Source: UBA4923 sp964606165 (GTDB taxonomy: Bacteria > Bacillota > Clostridia > Saccharofermentanales > DTU023). From it: DNA of 64,000 bases. A program made the translations under genes and the position numbers. The notes under the pieces were generated by a model. It ran no database searches. It saw only the letters and a program-made list of their open reading frames with translations, and was not told the DNA's origin. Where the stretch lies: NCBI GenBank assembly GCA_964606165.1, contig CAZSFQ010000007.1, positions 14,891-78,890 on the forward strand. The letters are read 5' to 3'. Of this stretch, positions 51,942-60,033 are shown one piece after another; within the stretch, counting starts at the first letter, position 1, and each line of letters starts with the position of its first letter.

Positions 51942-52954
51942 TCGTCCAGAGCATACAGCTTCTTCATCCAGGTTTCTTTTCCGCAAGTTACTATATGGTC
52001 GACGGGAAGGATAATGTTCTGATTAGCCCGGAATATCTCGCCATTTGTCACGCCGATCAGCGTTACTATCAGGGCAAACGAAAGCCCGACATACTGAGAG
52101 AGAAACTCCCCATGGCCTTGATCCATGAGGGCTGTGGTAGGGTAATTTATGACCCAACTGACAGTTTTCGGGTGGGACAACGGGTGGTAATGATTCCAAA
52201 CCTGCCACCCGTTGGGAACCGAGAACTTTACGAAAATTATGTGAAAGGGGCGGTATTTCTTTCAAGTGGCAGTGACGGTTTCATGCGGGAAATCGTTGAA
52301 CTTCGGGCAGACCGCCTGGTTCCTTATGAGGATAGTATTCCTGATCAGCTGGCCGCCATCACTGAATTTCTATCAGTCGCTTTTCATGGACTCAAAAGGC
52401 TCAAGTCACAGATTGCAAAACAGCCGACACACATTGCCATCTACGGGGATGGAAACCTCTCGTACACCATCGCTTTGGTGCTGAAGACCAATTTCCCGGA
52501 AACAACACTATCTGTAATAGGGAAACACCCGGAAAAATTGCGGCGCTTTAGTTTCGTTGACAATGTTTTTATAACAGGTCAGTTGCCCGCTGATTTTTGT
52601 TTTGATCATGCGTTTGAGTGTGTTGGGGAAGAAGGCAGTTTTCATGCGATTAACGAAATCATTCAGTTCATCGAGCCTCAGGGTAGTGTAATTTTAATGG
52701 GTGTGAGCGAGCATCAAGGTCCTGTTAACACACGCATCATATTAGAAAAAGGTCTTGTCTTTGTAGGATCGTCGCGTTCGGGCAGAGATGACTTCAAGAA
52801 AGCCATCAGTTTTCTTGAGAAAGACTCAGTACAATCGGCTTTATGGTTTATTGTCAACCTTGCAGGAGAGGTATCTTCTATAGAAGATATTCATGAAGTA
52901 TTCAGAGAAGACATGGTCAGTTCATCTAAAACGATCTTCAAATGGGGCTACTGA
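51938..52954 (+). CDS. tarJ: Ribulose-5-phosphate reductase (TarJ-like alcohol dehydrogenase)
   Basis: Zinc-dependent medium-chain dehydrogenase that reduces ribulose 5-phosphate to ribitol 5-phosphate with NADPH. Zinc-site residues are visible: Cys37 in AICHADQRYYQGKR and His63-Glu64 in LIHEGCGRV; the cofactor domain includes IYGDGNLSYTIALVL. CHADQRYYQG is characteristic of the TarJ branch. 338 residues. The start is GTG 51938, overlapping tarI. The tarI-tarJ pair gives a complete route from ribulose 5-phosphate to CDP-ribitol. Some TarI-TarJ pairs exist as fusions or tight complexes. Confidence 0.84.
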   Translation: MIVQSIQLLHPGFFSASYYMVDGKDNVLISPEYLAICHADQRYYQGKRKPDILREKLPMALIHEGCGRVIYDPTDSFRVGQRVVMIPNLPPVGNRELYENYVKGAVFLSSGSDGFMREIVELRADRLVPYEDSIPDQLAAITEFLSVAFHGLKRLKSQIAKQPTHIAIYGDGNLSYTIALVLKTNFPETTLSVIGKHPEKLRRFSFVDNVFITGQLPADFCFDHAFECVGEEGSFHAINEIIQFIEPQGSVILMGVSEHQGPVNTRIILEKGLVFVGSSRSGRDDFKKAISFLEKDSVQSALWFIVNLAGEVSSIEDIHEVFREDMVSSSKTIFKWGY

Positions 52955-52957
52955 GTG

Positions 52958-53821
52958 ATGTCCACATCAATTTGTGAGATTCAGATCAAAGCTCTTGAGA
53001 TTCTTGCCTATTTTGATGGGTTTTGCCGACAGAATGATCTTGAGTACTTTGTTTGCGGGGGTTGTTGTATTGGTAGCCAAAGATACCGGGGTTTCATTCC
53101 ATGGGATGATGACGTTGATGTTTTTATGCCCCGACCTGATTACGAAAGATTGTTCGAAATTTGGCAAGAAACTGGGGAACTTGCTAATTACTCTTTATGC
53201 AGAACAAATGAAAGAGAGAATTTTCATAATTGTGGAGCTCTTCTGAAAGACAACAACACGACTTTTATTCTTCGCCACAGTGTGAATGATGATATTCATC
53301 ACGGGTACATGCTTGATATTATCCCCATCGACGGATACGCACCAACGAGGTTTCGACGGCTAATGCAACTATTCTATGCATCGCTGTTCAGCCTTTATAA
53401 TGCGCAGCGGCTTCCGGATAATCAGGGAATTATCATAAAAGTCCTGTCTTTCATATTGCTTAAAATGATTCCTTCCAAGAATCTACGATTCAAGATCTGG
53501 AAGCATTCTGAAAAGCAAATGTCTCGATATTGTTATCATAAAATGGACGCCGTTACCGAACTTGTGACGGGATATCGCTATATGAACATCGAATACCCCA
53601 AGAGTATTTTCTCTAAGCAACTTTATGTTGATTTCGAAGAAATGATGATCCCAATTCCTTACGGGTATCACGAATATTTGACGAAGGCATTCGGTGATTA
53701 TTTGACACCTCCTCCAGAGAACAAACGAGTTCCAAAGCATGAAACAGTTTTTGTAGACTTGAAAAACTCTTATAAAAATTACAAAGGGATCTGGTACTGT
53801 AGGGATGGAAAACGCAAATAG
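52958..53821 (+). CDS. LicD-family phosphotransferase, first copy
   Basis: 287 residues. The LicD/fukutin hallmark is FIPWDDDVDVFMPRPDY (about residues 45-60), preceded by YFVCGGCCIGSQRYRG. LicD proteins transfer phosphocholine, and the related fukutin/FKRP enzymes transfer ribitol phosphate from CDP-ribitol, to glycans. Because CDP-ribitol genes lie directly upstream, ribitol phosphate transfer is the favoured role here. GTG 52955 and ATG 52958 are both possible; no strong ribosome site decides. The gene directly abuts tarJ and overlaps the second LicD copy by 17 bp. Confidence 0.83.
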   Translation: MSTSICEIQIKALEILAYFDGFCRQNDLEYFVCGGCCIGSQRYRGFIPWDDDVDVFMPRPDYERLFEIWQETGELANYSLCRTNERENFHNCGALLKDNNTTFILRHSVNDDIHHGYMLDIIPIDGYAPTRFRRLMQLFYASLFSLYNAQRLPDNQGIIIKVLSFILLKMIPSKNLRFKIWKHSEKQMSRYCYHKMDAVTELVTGYRYMNIEYPKSIFSKQLYVDFEEMMIPIPYGYHEYLTKAFGDYLTPPPENKRVPKHETVFVDLKNSYKNYKGIWYCRDGKRK

Positions 53822-54725
53822 CTACGTCATCGAACAAGAAGATGGAAGTGTGACTACTCTAAGAGACGTTCAGCTTGCTTGTTTAGAGATTTTGGAATAT
53901 TTCGATGCGTTTTGCGAAAAGCATAATCTTCGTTATACCTTGTGTGGAGGATCTTGCATTGGAGCGCTCCGCGATAATGCTTTTATTCCTTGGGATGACG
54001 ACATCGACGTCCATATGTTTAGAGAAGACTATGAGAAGCTATTTCGTTTGTGGAATAGAGAAGATCATGGCAGGAGATTGAGGTTAATACGTACAACGGC
54101 GATACAGTTCCACGACACACGTTTGATTCAGATCAGTGATCAAGAAAGAACTTATATAAGGGAGGGTCAGAAGCATCTGGACATCGATCACGGAATCAAA
54201 ATAGATGTAATCCCTCTTGACGGTGCTCCGCAAGGAAAAGTCAGGAGAGTAACGCAACTTTGTTGGGCTCTAATTTATTTTCTTTTCAATCGGGGATTTT
54301 CTCCAAATAAAATAGGTGTTGTACCGTATTGGATAGGTAAGTTTCTCTTATTTGTCATCCCAAATGAGCATTCCAGAACACGCATATGGCAATATGCGGA
54401 GAAAAGAATGACAAGATACGCCATTGAGGACAGCTCCATGATTACAGAGGTTTGTGTTGCTTGGAAGTATATGAAAATTCTTTACCCCAAACGAATATTT
54501 GCGGATGTGCGAAAAGAATTGTTTGAGGGCCGCTACTATCCCGTGCCAATTCTAGCTGAAGAGTATTTAAAGCTTGCTTTCGGGGATTTTCGGAAATTGC
54601 CTCCTTATGAACTAAGAGTTCCAGAGCATAAGGCTAATTTCATTGATTTAGCAAGGCCATATTCAGAATATCGAAACACCCTTTACCCTCAAAAAAATCC
54701 GCAAAAAAGGTTGAAATCCAAGTAA
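53805..54725 (+). CDS. LicD-family phosphotransferase, second copy
   Basis: 306 residues, a divergent paralogue of the preceding gene. The hallmark is FIPWDDDIDVHMFREDYEK, preceded by YTLCGGSCIGALRDNA. Both copies share the downstream pattern of two short hydrophobic segments, a helix ending KRMTRYA / KQMSRYC, and a late PVPILAEEYLKLAFGDF / PIPYGYHEYLTKAFGDY. This suggests an old tandem duplication with specialised acceptors. ATG 53805 overlaps the first copy by 17 bp. The gene ends 168 bp before the IS256 element. Confidence 0.83.
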   Translation: MENANSYVIEQEDGSVTTLRDVQLACLEILEYFDAFCEKHNLRYTLCGGSCIGALRDNAFIPWDDDIDVHMFREDYEKLFRLWNREDHGRRLRLIRTTAIQFHDTRLIQISDQERTYIREGQKHLDIDHGIKIDVIPLDGAPQGKVRRVTQLCWALIYFLFNRGFSPNKIGVVPYWIGKFLLFVIPNEHSRTRIWQYAEKRMTRYAIEDSSMITEVCVAWKYMKILYPKRIFADVRKELFEGRYYPVPILAEEYLKLAFGDFRKLPPYELRVPEHKANFIDLARPYSEYRNTLYPQKNPQKRLKSK

Positions 54726-54892
54726 TTGAAGGACAGCTGAAAACGATGCATATGGCTTCTTGACCAAAATGCATTTATTGACTAGACGTTTTACGCCTAT
54801 CGGAACTTGAATACGTTCGATAATGTGGTTTCCAGAATTTGCGTGATCGGCCGCATACCTAAGATCAAAGAACAGGATAAGGTACGCTAAGT

Positions 54893-54904
54893 TTCGCACA
54901 ATTG
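54893..54904 (+). repeat. Left terminal inverted repeat of the IS256 element
   Basis: TTCGCACAATTG, matching the inverted right end at 11 of 12 positions. A small hairpin-forming GAGGA/TTCCTC pair follows at about 54911-54926. Confidence 0.7.
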
Positions 54905-54980
54905 AATAAAGAGGACACGGTTCCTCTCCTCACTTGGTAAAATTGAATTTACGAAAACCAACCAAGGAGAAAAGAAAACC

Positions 54981-56177
54981 ATGTCCGAGAAAATTATACA
55001 ATTGAACGAAGGAATCATCAAAGAAGAATTGGGACAGCTGGTGCGTCAAAGCGTGGAAGATACTTTGAACGCGCTGCTGGATGAGGAAGCCAATCGACTG
55101 ACCAACGCGAAGCGTTATGAGAGAACGGCGCTTCGAAAGAGCACACGTGCCGGGCACTACAAGAGGAAATTGCTGACACGGGCAGGTGAGGTGGAACTCA
55201 AGATGCCCAAGCTTCGGACCTTGACATTTGAAACTGCCATCATCCAGCGTTACCAGAAACGTGAAATTAGCGTTGAGGAAGCCTTGGTGGAGATGTACCT
55301 GGCCGGAGTCTCCGTACGCCGTGTAGAAGACATCACAGAGGCCTTGTGGGGTACCCGGGTAAGCGCGGGAACAGTCAGCCGCCTTAACCAAAAGGTTTAC
55401 ACCCAAATCGATGACTGGCGGCGACGGCCGCTTGAGATGAGTTATCCTTACGTCTATCTTGATGGCATTTACCTGAAGCGGAACTTTGCCGGCAATTTCG
55501 AGAACGTGGCCATCCTCATTGCGATGGCGGTCAATGAAGAAGGTGAGCGTGAGGTCATCGGTGCCTGTGAGGGGTTGCGGGAAGACAAGGAGTCCTGGAT
55601 GAACTTCCTTCGAGATCTCAAGGAACGGGGACTTCGCGGAACCCAGCTCTTCATCGGGGATAAATGCCTGGGTTTGCTGGAAGCGGTCCATACGACTTAC
55701 CCCAATGCCCGTTACCAGCGGTGCAGCGTGCACTTCACACGCAATGTACTGTCGGTTGTTCCTCGCGGGAAGATGAAGCTGGTAGCAGCGATGCTGCGGG
55801 CGATCCACGCCCAGGAAGATCGTCAGGCGGCTCTTGCCAAATCGAGGGATGTCATCGCTCGATTACGGGAGATGAAGCTGACGAAGGCCGCACAGAAAGT
55901 GGAGGATTCAATCGTGGAGACATTGGAGTATATGTATTTTCCCCGGGAGCATTGGAAAAAGATCCGAAGCAACAACGTCATTGAACGATTGAATCGGGAG
56001 ATTAAACGACGGACCCGGGTAGTGGGCACCTTCCCTGACGGGGAGTCTGCACTCATGCTGGTTTGCGCCAGGTTGAGATATATGGAGAGTTCTCTTTGGG
56101 GCTCCAAGCTGTATATGAGTATGAAGCACCTGGAAAAGCATGAGCTGGAAATTCAGTTGGAGTACGAGGGGGCTTAG
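54981..56177 (+). CDS. IS256-family transposase
   Basis: 398-residue mutator-type DDE transposase. Family blocks: MPKLRTLTFETAI, VEEALVEMYLAGVSVRRVEDI, catalytic Asp in YLDGIYLK, second Asp in FIGDKCLGLL, the zinc-like CSVHFTRN, and the last acidic region NNVIERLNREIKRRTRVVG with the Glu. Full length with no stop or frameshift, so it may still be active. ATG 54981 has AAGGAG 8 bases upstream. It is transcribed in the same direction as the glycan genes. Confidence 0.93.
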   Translation: MSEKIIQLNEGIIKEELGQLVRQSVEDTLNALLDEEANRLTNAKRYERTALRKSTRAGHYKRKLLTRAGEVELKMPKLRTLTFETAIIQRYQKREISVEEALVEMYLAGVSVRRVEDITEALWGTRVSAGTVSRLNQKVYTQIDDWRRRPLEMSYPYVYLDGIYLKRNFAGNFENVAILIAMAVNEEGEREVIGACEGLREDKESWMNFLRDLKERGLRGTQLFIGDKCLGLLEAVHTTYPNARYQRCSVHFTRNVLSVVPRGKMKLVAAMLRAIHAQEDRQAALAKSRDVIARLREMKLTKAAQKVEDSIVETLEYMYFPREHWKKIRSNNVIERLNREIKRRTRVVGTFPDGESALMLVCARLRYMESSLWGSKLYMSMKHLEKHELEIQLEYEGA

Positions 56178-56190
56178 GGACGAGCGGCGA

Positions 56191-56224
56191 TTTTTGGTTC
56201 CCCCTGGCCAGGGGGAACCAAAAA
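56191..56224. terminator. 34-bp perfect palindrome ending the transposase gene
   Basis: Arms TTTTTGGTTCCCCCTGG and CCAGGGGGAACCAAAAA with no separating base, 14 bp after the transposase stop and inside the element. With Ts on both strands it can act as a terminator in both directions, protecting the element from read-through. Confidence 0.7.
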
Positions 56225-56240
56225 CATCTACCGAGTGAGA

Positions 56241-56252
56241 CAAATGTGCGAA
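56241..56252 (-). repeat. Right terminal inverted repeat of the IS256 element
   Basis: CAAATGTGCGAA, the inverted counterpart of the left end with one mismatch. Confidence 0.7.
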
Positions 56253-56258
56253 TAACTA

Positions 56259-56291
56259 TTGACAGTACCAAGAACAGAGACTGGCTATAAT
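56259..56291 (+). promoter_or_regulatory. Candidate galE promoter with unusual 21-bp spacing
   Basis: Perfect TTGACA (56259-56264) and perfect TATAAT (56286-56291), but separated by 21 bases, beyond the normal 16-18. It begins 7 bp outside the IS end. The -10 alone, with a different -35, may be used. Confidence 0.4.
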
Positions 56292-56352
56292 TAGTAGGAT
56301 AGTGACAACAATTTTTTGATTCAATAATCAATAATAAGAAGGATATTTGATA

Positions 56353-57348
56353 ATGAATGTTTTGATCACCGGAGGAGCGGGATATATTGGCTCACATTCA
56401 TGTGTTGCTCTGGTAAATGCGGGACATAAAGTCTTGATCGCGGACAACCTTTGTAACAGCAAGGCCCAAACGATTAAATTGATTGAACAGATTACAAAAC
56501 AGAAAATCATTTTCTATGCAGTTGATGTTACGAAAGAGGAGCAAGTTAACACGATTTTTTCCAATCATTCCATAGATGGTGTCATACATTTCGCTGGACT
56601 TAAGTCAGTGGACGAATCAGTTCAAAATCCACTCGATTATTACCATAACAACACTGTAAGTACGATAATTCTAGCGCGCGCTTGCGCTAGATATAAAGTA
56701 AATAAATTTATTTATAGTTCCTCAGCAACGGTTTATGGCAACAACGAAGTCCCATTGGTCGAAACAATGGAACTGCTGCCTGCGGCCAGTCCATACAGTG
56801 AAACGAAAATAATCAGCGAAAAAATATTAACTGACGTCTCTAAAACTCACAGAGGGTTTTCTGTTTCAATACTAAGGTATTTCAACCCGATAGGGGCCCA
56901 TGAGAGTGGAGTAATTGGTGAATCGCCCCCAGGTCTTCCCAATAATTTGATGCCAAACTTACTCCGAGTGGCAAAAGGAAAGATGAGTACCCTAAAGATC
57001 TTCGGAAATGACTACCCAACGATGGATGGAACAGCCATTAGGGATTATATCCATGTGATGGACGTGGCTGAAGGACACGTTTTCGCCCTTGAAAAGATCA
57101 AGGAAGGAGTGCAAATCTATAATTTGGGAACAGGGTACGGCACAAGCGTGCTACAGCTTCTGAATACTTTCCAGAAAGTGAATCAAATTGACATCCCCTA
57201 CAAAGTGCTTGGTCGTCGGCCGGGAGATTTAGTGGAGAGTTACGCTGATGTCAATAAAGCAAAAAGAGAGCTAGGTTGGGTCGCCAAACGCGATCTGGCC
57301 GATATGTGCCAGGATTCGTGGCGATTCGAGAAACATTTTGACGAGTAG
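56353..57348 (+). CDS. galE: UDP-glucose 4-epimerase
   Basis: NAD-dependent short-chain epimerase interconverting UDP-glucose and UDP-galactose (or the N-acetyl forms). N-terminal GGAGYIGSHS binds NAD; the catalytic pair is in YSETK (Tyr, Lys) preceded by YSSSATVYG; RDYIHVMD and the C-terminal LGRRPGDLVESYAD follow. 331 residues. ATG 56353 (AAGGA 10 bases upstream) is preferred over TTG 56347. It supplies galactose-type donors for the locus. The 265 bp after it contain no gene. Confidence 0.93.
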   Translation: MNVLITGGAGYIGSHSCVALVNAGHKVLIADNLCNSKAQTIKLIEQITKQKIIFYAVDVTKEEQVNTIFSNHSIDGVIHFAGLKSVDESVQNPLDYYHNNTVSTIILARACARYKVNKFIYSSSATVYGNNEVPLVETMELLPAASPYSETKIISEKILTDVSKTHRGFSVSILRYFNPIGAHESGVIGESPPGLPNNLMPNLLRVAKGKMSTLKIFGNDYPTMDGTAIRDYIHVMDVAEGHVFALEKIKEGVQIYNLGTGYGTSVLQLLNTFQKVNQIDIPYKVLGRRPGDLVESYADVNKAKRELGWVAKRDLADMCQDSWRFEKHFDE

Positions 57349-57613
57349 TTGCCTTTTGGAAAATAATTGAACGGTGATTTTTGACGCTTTATGATGATCT
57401 GTTTAGCAAATTCGAAGTCAGCCTTGAGGTTGTTAACGAATGATTAAATAGGGTTGTTCAGAGATAGTGGGGAATTTTCATTTTGATGTATTATTGCTCC
57501 GGCATAACATGAGTGTTGAAGTTTGCATTTAAAATTCTTTTGTAGTTATGTGGATCTATGGAAATCGTTAGCTGTTCCAGAAAATTTGTGTATCATGTGT
57601 TGAGAGTCATTCA

Positions 57614-58591
57614 ATGAATAATAATATCATGGTTAGTATTATCTGCTTGGCGTACAACCATGTTCAGTACATCGCTCAGACGATCGAGAGCTTTTTAATG
57701 CAAAAAACAGATTTTGCGTTTGAAATACTTATTCATGATGATGCTTCGACAGACGGTACCCAAGATATCATTAAAGAATATGAAATGAAATATCCCAGTT
57801 TAATCAAGCCCATATACCAAAGTGAAAACCAACATTCGAAGGGACGAAGAGTTGGTCAGTTGACTCGTAAACGTGCGATAGGAAAATACATCGCAATCTG
57901 TGAGGGTGACGACTACTGGTTGGATCCTCTTAAGCTGAAGACTCAAATAGATTATATGGAAAGCCACCCCAAGTGCAGTTTATGCGCACATGCTGCCTAT
58001 GTTGTAGATGCTTCAAACGGAATAATTGTTAGTGATGTAAGACCCTCACATGGCAGTCGCTTGTTTAAGACTTCCGAAGTCATTCGAGGTCATGGGGCGA
58101 TATTTGCGACTAACTCGGTTGTTTACCCGGCCTTTTATGTTGATAATCAACCTGGTTTTTTTGAAACAGCTTCTGTTGGAGATTTACCACTATTTAACTA
58201 TCTTGCATTGAAGGGAGATGTCTATTACATTGATTGTTTTATGTCCGCATACAGGAAAAATGTTGAGGGATCGTGGACTAACAGAGTTCTCCTTAACCCG
58301 GTTAACGCAGTGGCGCATTACATGGAGATGATCGAATTGCAGGATGCAATCAACAGGTACTCAAATGGGATATACAAAGAGGATTTTGAATGGGTTAAGT
58401 CATATTACAGGCTGGAAAAGATCAAGACTGAGGGTAGCGTAAGGCTTGTAAAGACGAAATATTTTCAAGATTTGGTAAAAGATCTTGGACTCAGAAAGAA
58501 AATTGCGTTTTATGTGAAATATGGATGGCCTAAAACCTTTGTCAAGCTTACACAGATGAGGAAGAGATACTGGCGATGGAAAAAGGTATAA
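57614..58591 (+). CDS. Family 2 glycosyltransferase
   Basis: 325 residues. GT-A core: VSIICLAYNHVQYIAQTIE, IHDDASTDGTQD, and the DxD-type site CEGDDYWLDPLKL. This pattern is typical of glycosyltransferases in capsule and exopolysaccharide clusters; donor and acceptor are unknown. ATG 57614 has only GAGAG as a weak ribosome site. The end overlaps the flippase gene by 16 bp. An upstream promoter is possible (TATCAT at about 57590). Confidence 0.85.
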   Translation: MNNNIMVSIICLAYNHVQYIAQTIESFLMQKTDFAFEILIHDDASTDGTQDIIKEYEMKYPSLIKPIYQSENQHSKGRRVGQLTRKRAIGKYIAICEGDDYWLDPLKLKTQIDYMESHPKCSLCAHAAYVVDASNGIIVSDVRPSHGSRLFKTSEVIRGHGAIFATNSVVYPAFYVDNQPGFFETASVGDLPLFNYLALKGDVYYIDCFMSAYRKNVEGSWTNRVLLNPVNAVAHYMEMIELQDAINRYSNGIYKEDFEWVKSYYRLEKIKTEGSVRLVKTKYFQDLVKDLGLRKKIAFYVKYGWPKTFVKLTQMRKRYWRWKKV

Positions 58592-60033
58592 ATAGAAACC
58601 GTATCATTGCCTCTCTGTTTTGGAAGTTTATGGAGAGGGGCGGCGTTCAGGCGATACAATTCGTTATCCAGATCATTCTTGCAAGACTTCTTGTACCGGA
58701 AGATTACGGAGTTATCGCTCTTATTTCAGTATTCATTTCGGTTGCTTCTGTTTTTATTGAAAGCGGTTTCGGTACGGCACTTGTTCAGAAAAAAGAAGTG
58801 GAAGAGGTTGACCTATCTTCGGTCTTTTACTTAAGTCTTTCAGTAGCATTGTTCCTCTATATTCTTCTTTTTTTTACAGCTCCCTTAATAGCTTCATTCT
58901 ATCAGGTACCATTGATAATTCCTGTGTTTCGAGTTCTTTCCATCAACCTAGTTTTTGGTTCCATCAATTCCGTTCAAAATGCAATCGTTTCGCGGAACCT
59001 ACATTTCAAACTTCTATTTTTCAGAAGTGTAGGAGGCTTGCTGATTTCCGGAACAATTGGAATCATAATGGCGTACAAAGGGTATGGTGTTTGGGCTCTC
59101 GTGGGCCAATCTGTCCTCAACCAGTTTTTTATCACTATAATCCTCTGGTTCACCTTGCGTTGGAGGCCTCGACTGAGCTTTTCGTTCAGTCGAGTGAAGG
59201 AAATGTTCTCTTTCAGCTGGAAGCTTTTAGTTGCCTCTTTATCAAGTACACTGTACAGAGATTTTAGAAGTCTAGTAATTGGAAAAATGTACCAACCAAT
59301 TATGCTAGGCTACTACAATCGCGGGCAGCAGTTCCCCTCTTTAATCGTAAAGAACATAGATGAATCAATTCAAACGGTTATGTTTCCGGTTTTGGCATCT
59401 CAGCAAGATGACAAAACGAAAGTAAAGCGTATGATGAGGCGCTCCATACTTACCAGTTCTTTTATAGTCTTCCCCCTGATGGTAGGATTAGCTGTTATAG
59501 CAAAACCTCTGGTCTTGTTGTTGTTAACAGAAAAATGGTTGCCTGCCGTTCCTTATGTAAGACTGTTTTGTGCCATTTATGCTCTTTATCCTATCCATTC
59601 TGCTAATTTGCAAGCGATCAAGGGGTTGGGTTATAGTGGTACATACCTTCGACTGAATCTGATCAGACGATTTTCAGGAATTGTAGTTCTCTTGATAACT
59701 GCGACTTTCGGTGTTTACGCAATAACCTTGGGCCAAGTCCTGAACGGGGTAATTGCGTCAATCATCAATGCATTTCCGAATAAACAATTGTTGAACTATA
59801 GTTACAAAGAACAACTGAGCGATATCATGCCATTTTTTGCAATATCTGCAGTAATGGGCGCGGCAGTCTATGGATTGAATTGGCTCGGATTACAGCCTTT
59901 ATCAACCGTTTTGCTTCAAGTTGGCGTAGGAGTCATTATTTACACTGCATTATCGGCCATATTGAAAGTAGAAAGTTTCAGCTATCTGTTTTCATTATTG
60001 TTCGATATCTTTCATGATAAGGTGAAAAAATGA
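58576..60033 (+). CDS. Wzx-type lipopolysaccharide/teichuronate flippase
   Basis: 485 residues with about fourteen hydrophobic segments, of the polysaccharide transport family in the MOP superfamily (WzxC/TuaB-like). Diagnostic segments are FVIQIILARLLVPEDYGVIAL near the N-terminus and GYYNRGQQFPSLI in the middle. It should flip undecaprenyl-linked repeat units to the outer membrane face, where the Wzy-like protein at 48385 could polymerise them. ATG 58576 overlaps the preceding glycosyltransferase, and ATGA overlaps the next gene. Confidence 0.9.
   Translation: MEKGINRNRIIASLFWKFMERGGVQAIQFVIQIILARLLVPEDYGVIALISVFISVASVFIESGFGTALVQKKEVEEVDLSSVFYLSLSVALFLYILLFFTAPLIASFYQVPLIIPVFRVLSINLVFGSINSVQNAIVSRNLHFKLLFFRSVGGLLISGTIGIIMAYKGYGVWALVGQSVLNQFFITIILWFTLRWRPRLSFSFSRVKEMFSFSWKLLVASLSSTLYRDFRSLVIGKMYQPIMLGYYNRGQQFPSLIVKNIDESIQTVMFPVLASQQDDKTKVKRMMRRSILTSSFIVFPLMVGLAVIAKPLVLLLLTEKWLPAVPYVRLFCAIYALYPIHSANLQAIKGLGYSGTYLRLNLIRRFSGIVVLLITATFGVYAITLGQVLNGVIASIINAFPNKQLLNYSYKEQLSDIMPFFAISAVMGAAVYGLNWLGLQPLSTVLLQVGVGVIIYTALSAILKVESFSYLFSLLFDIFHDKVKK

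Larger units (their letters stand above)
54893..56252 (+). mobile_element. IS256-family insertion sequence, intact
   Basis: About 1360 bp bounded by inverted repeats TTCGCACAATTG (54893-54904) and, inverted, TTCGCACATTTG (56241-56252). It carries one full-length transposase gene. The eight bases flanking each end (CGCTAAGT and TAACTATT) do not match, so no target duplication is evident; the exact ends are therefore uncertain by a few bases. It lies inside the glycan locus, between the second licD and galE. The GC-richer composition of the element contrasts with its surroundings. Confidence 0.85.

Noticed and set aside
56191..56224. 34-bp palindrome considered as a recombination or replication site
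   Set aside because: It lies just after the transposase stop inside the element and has T tails on both strands, which fits a terminator better.
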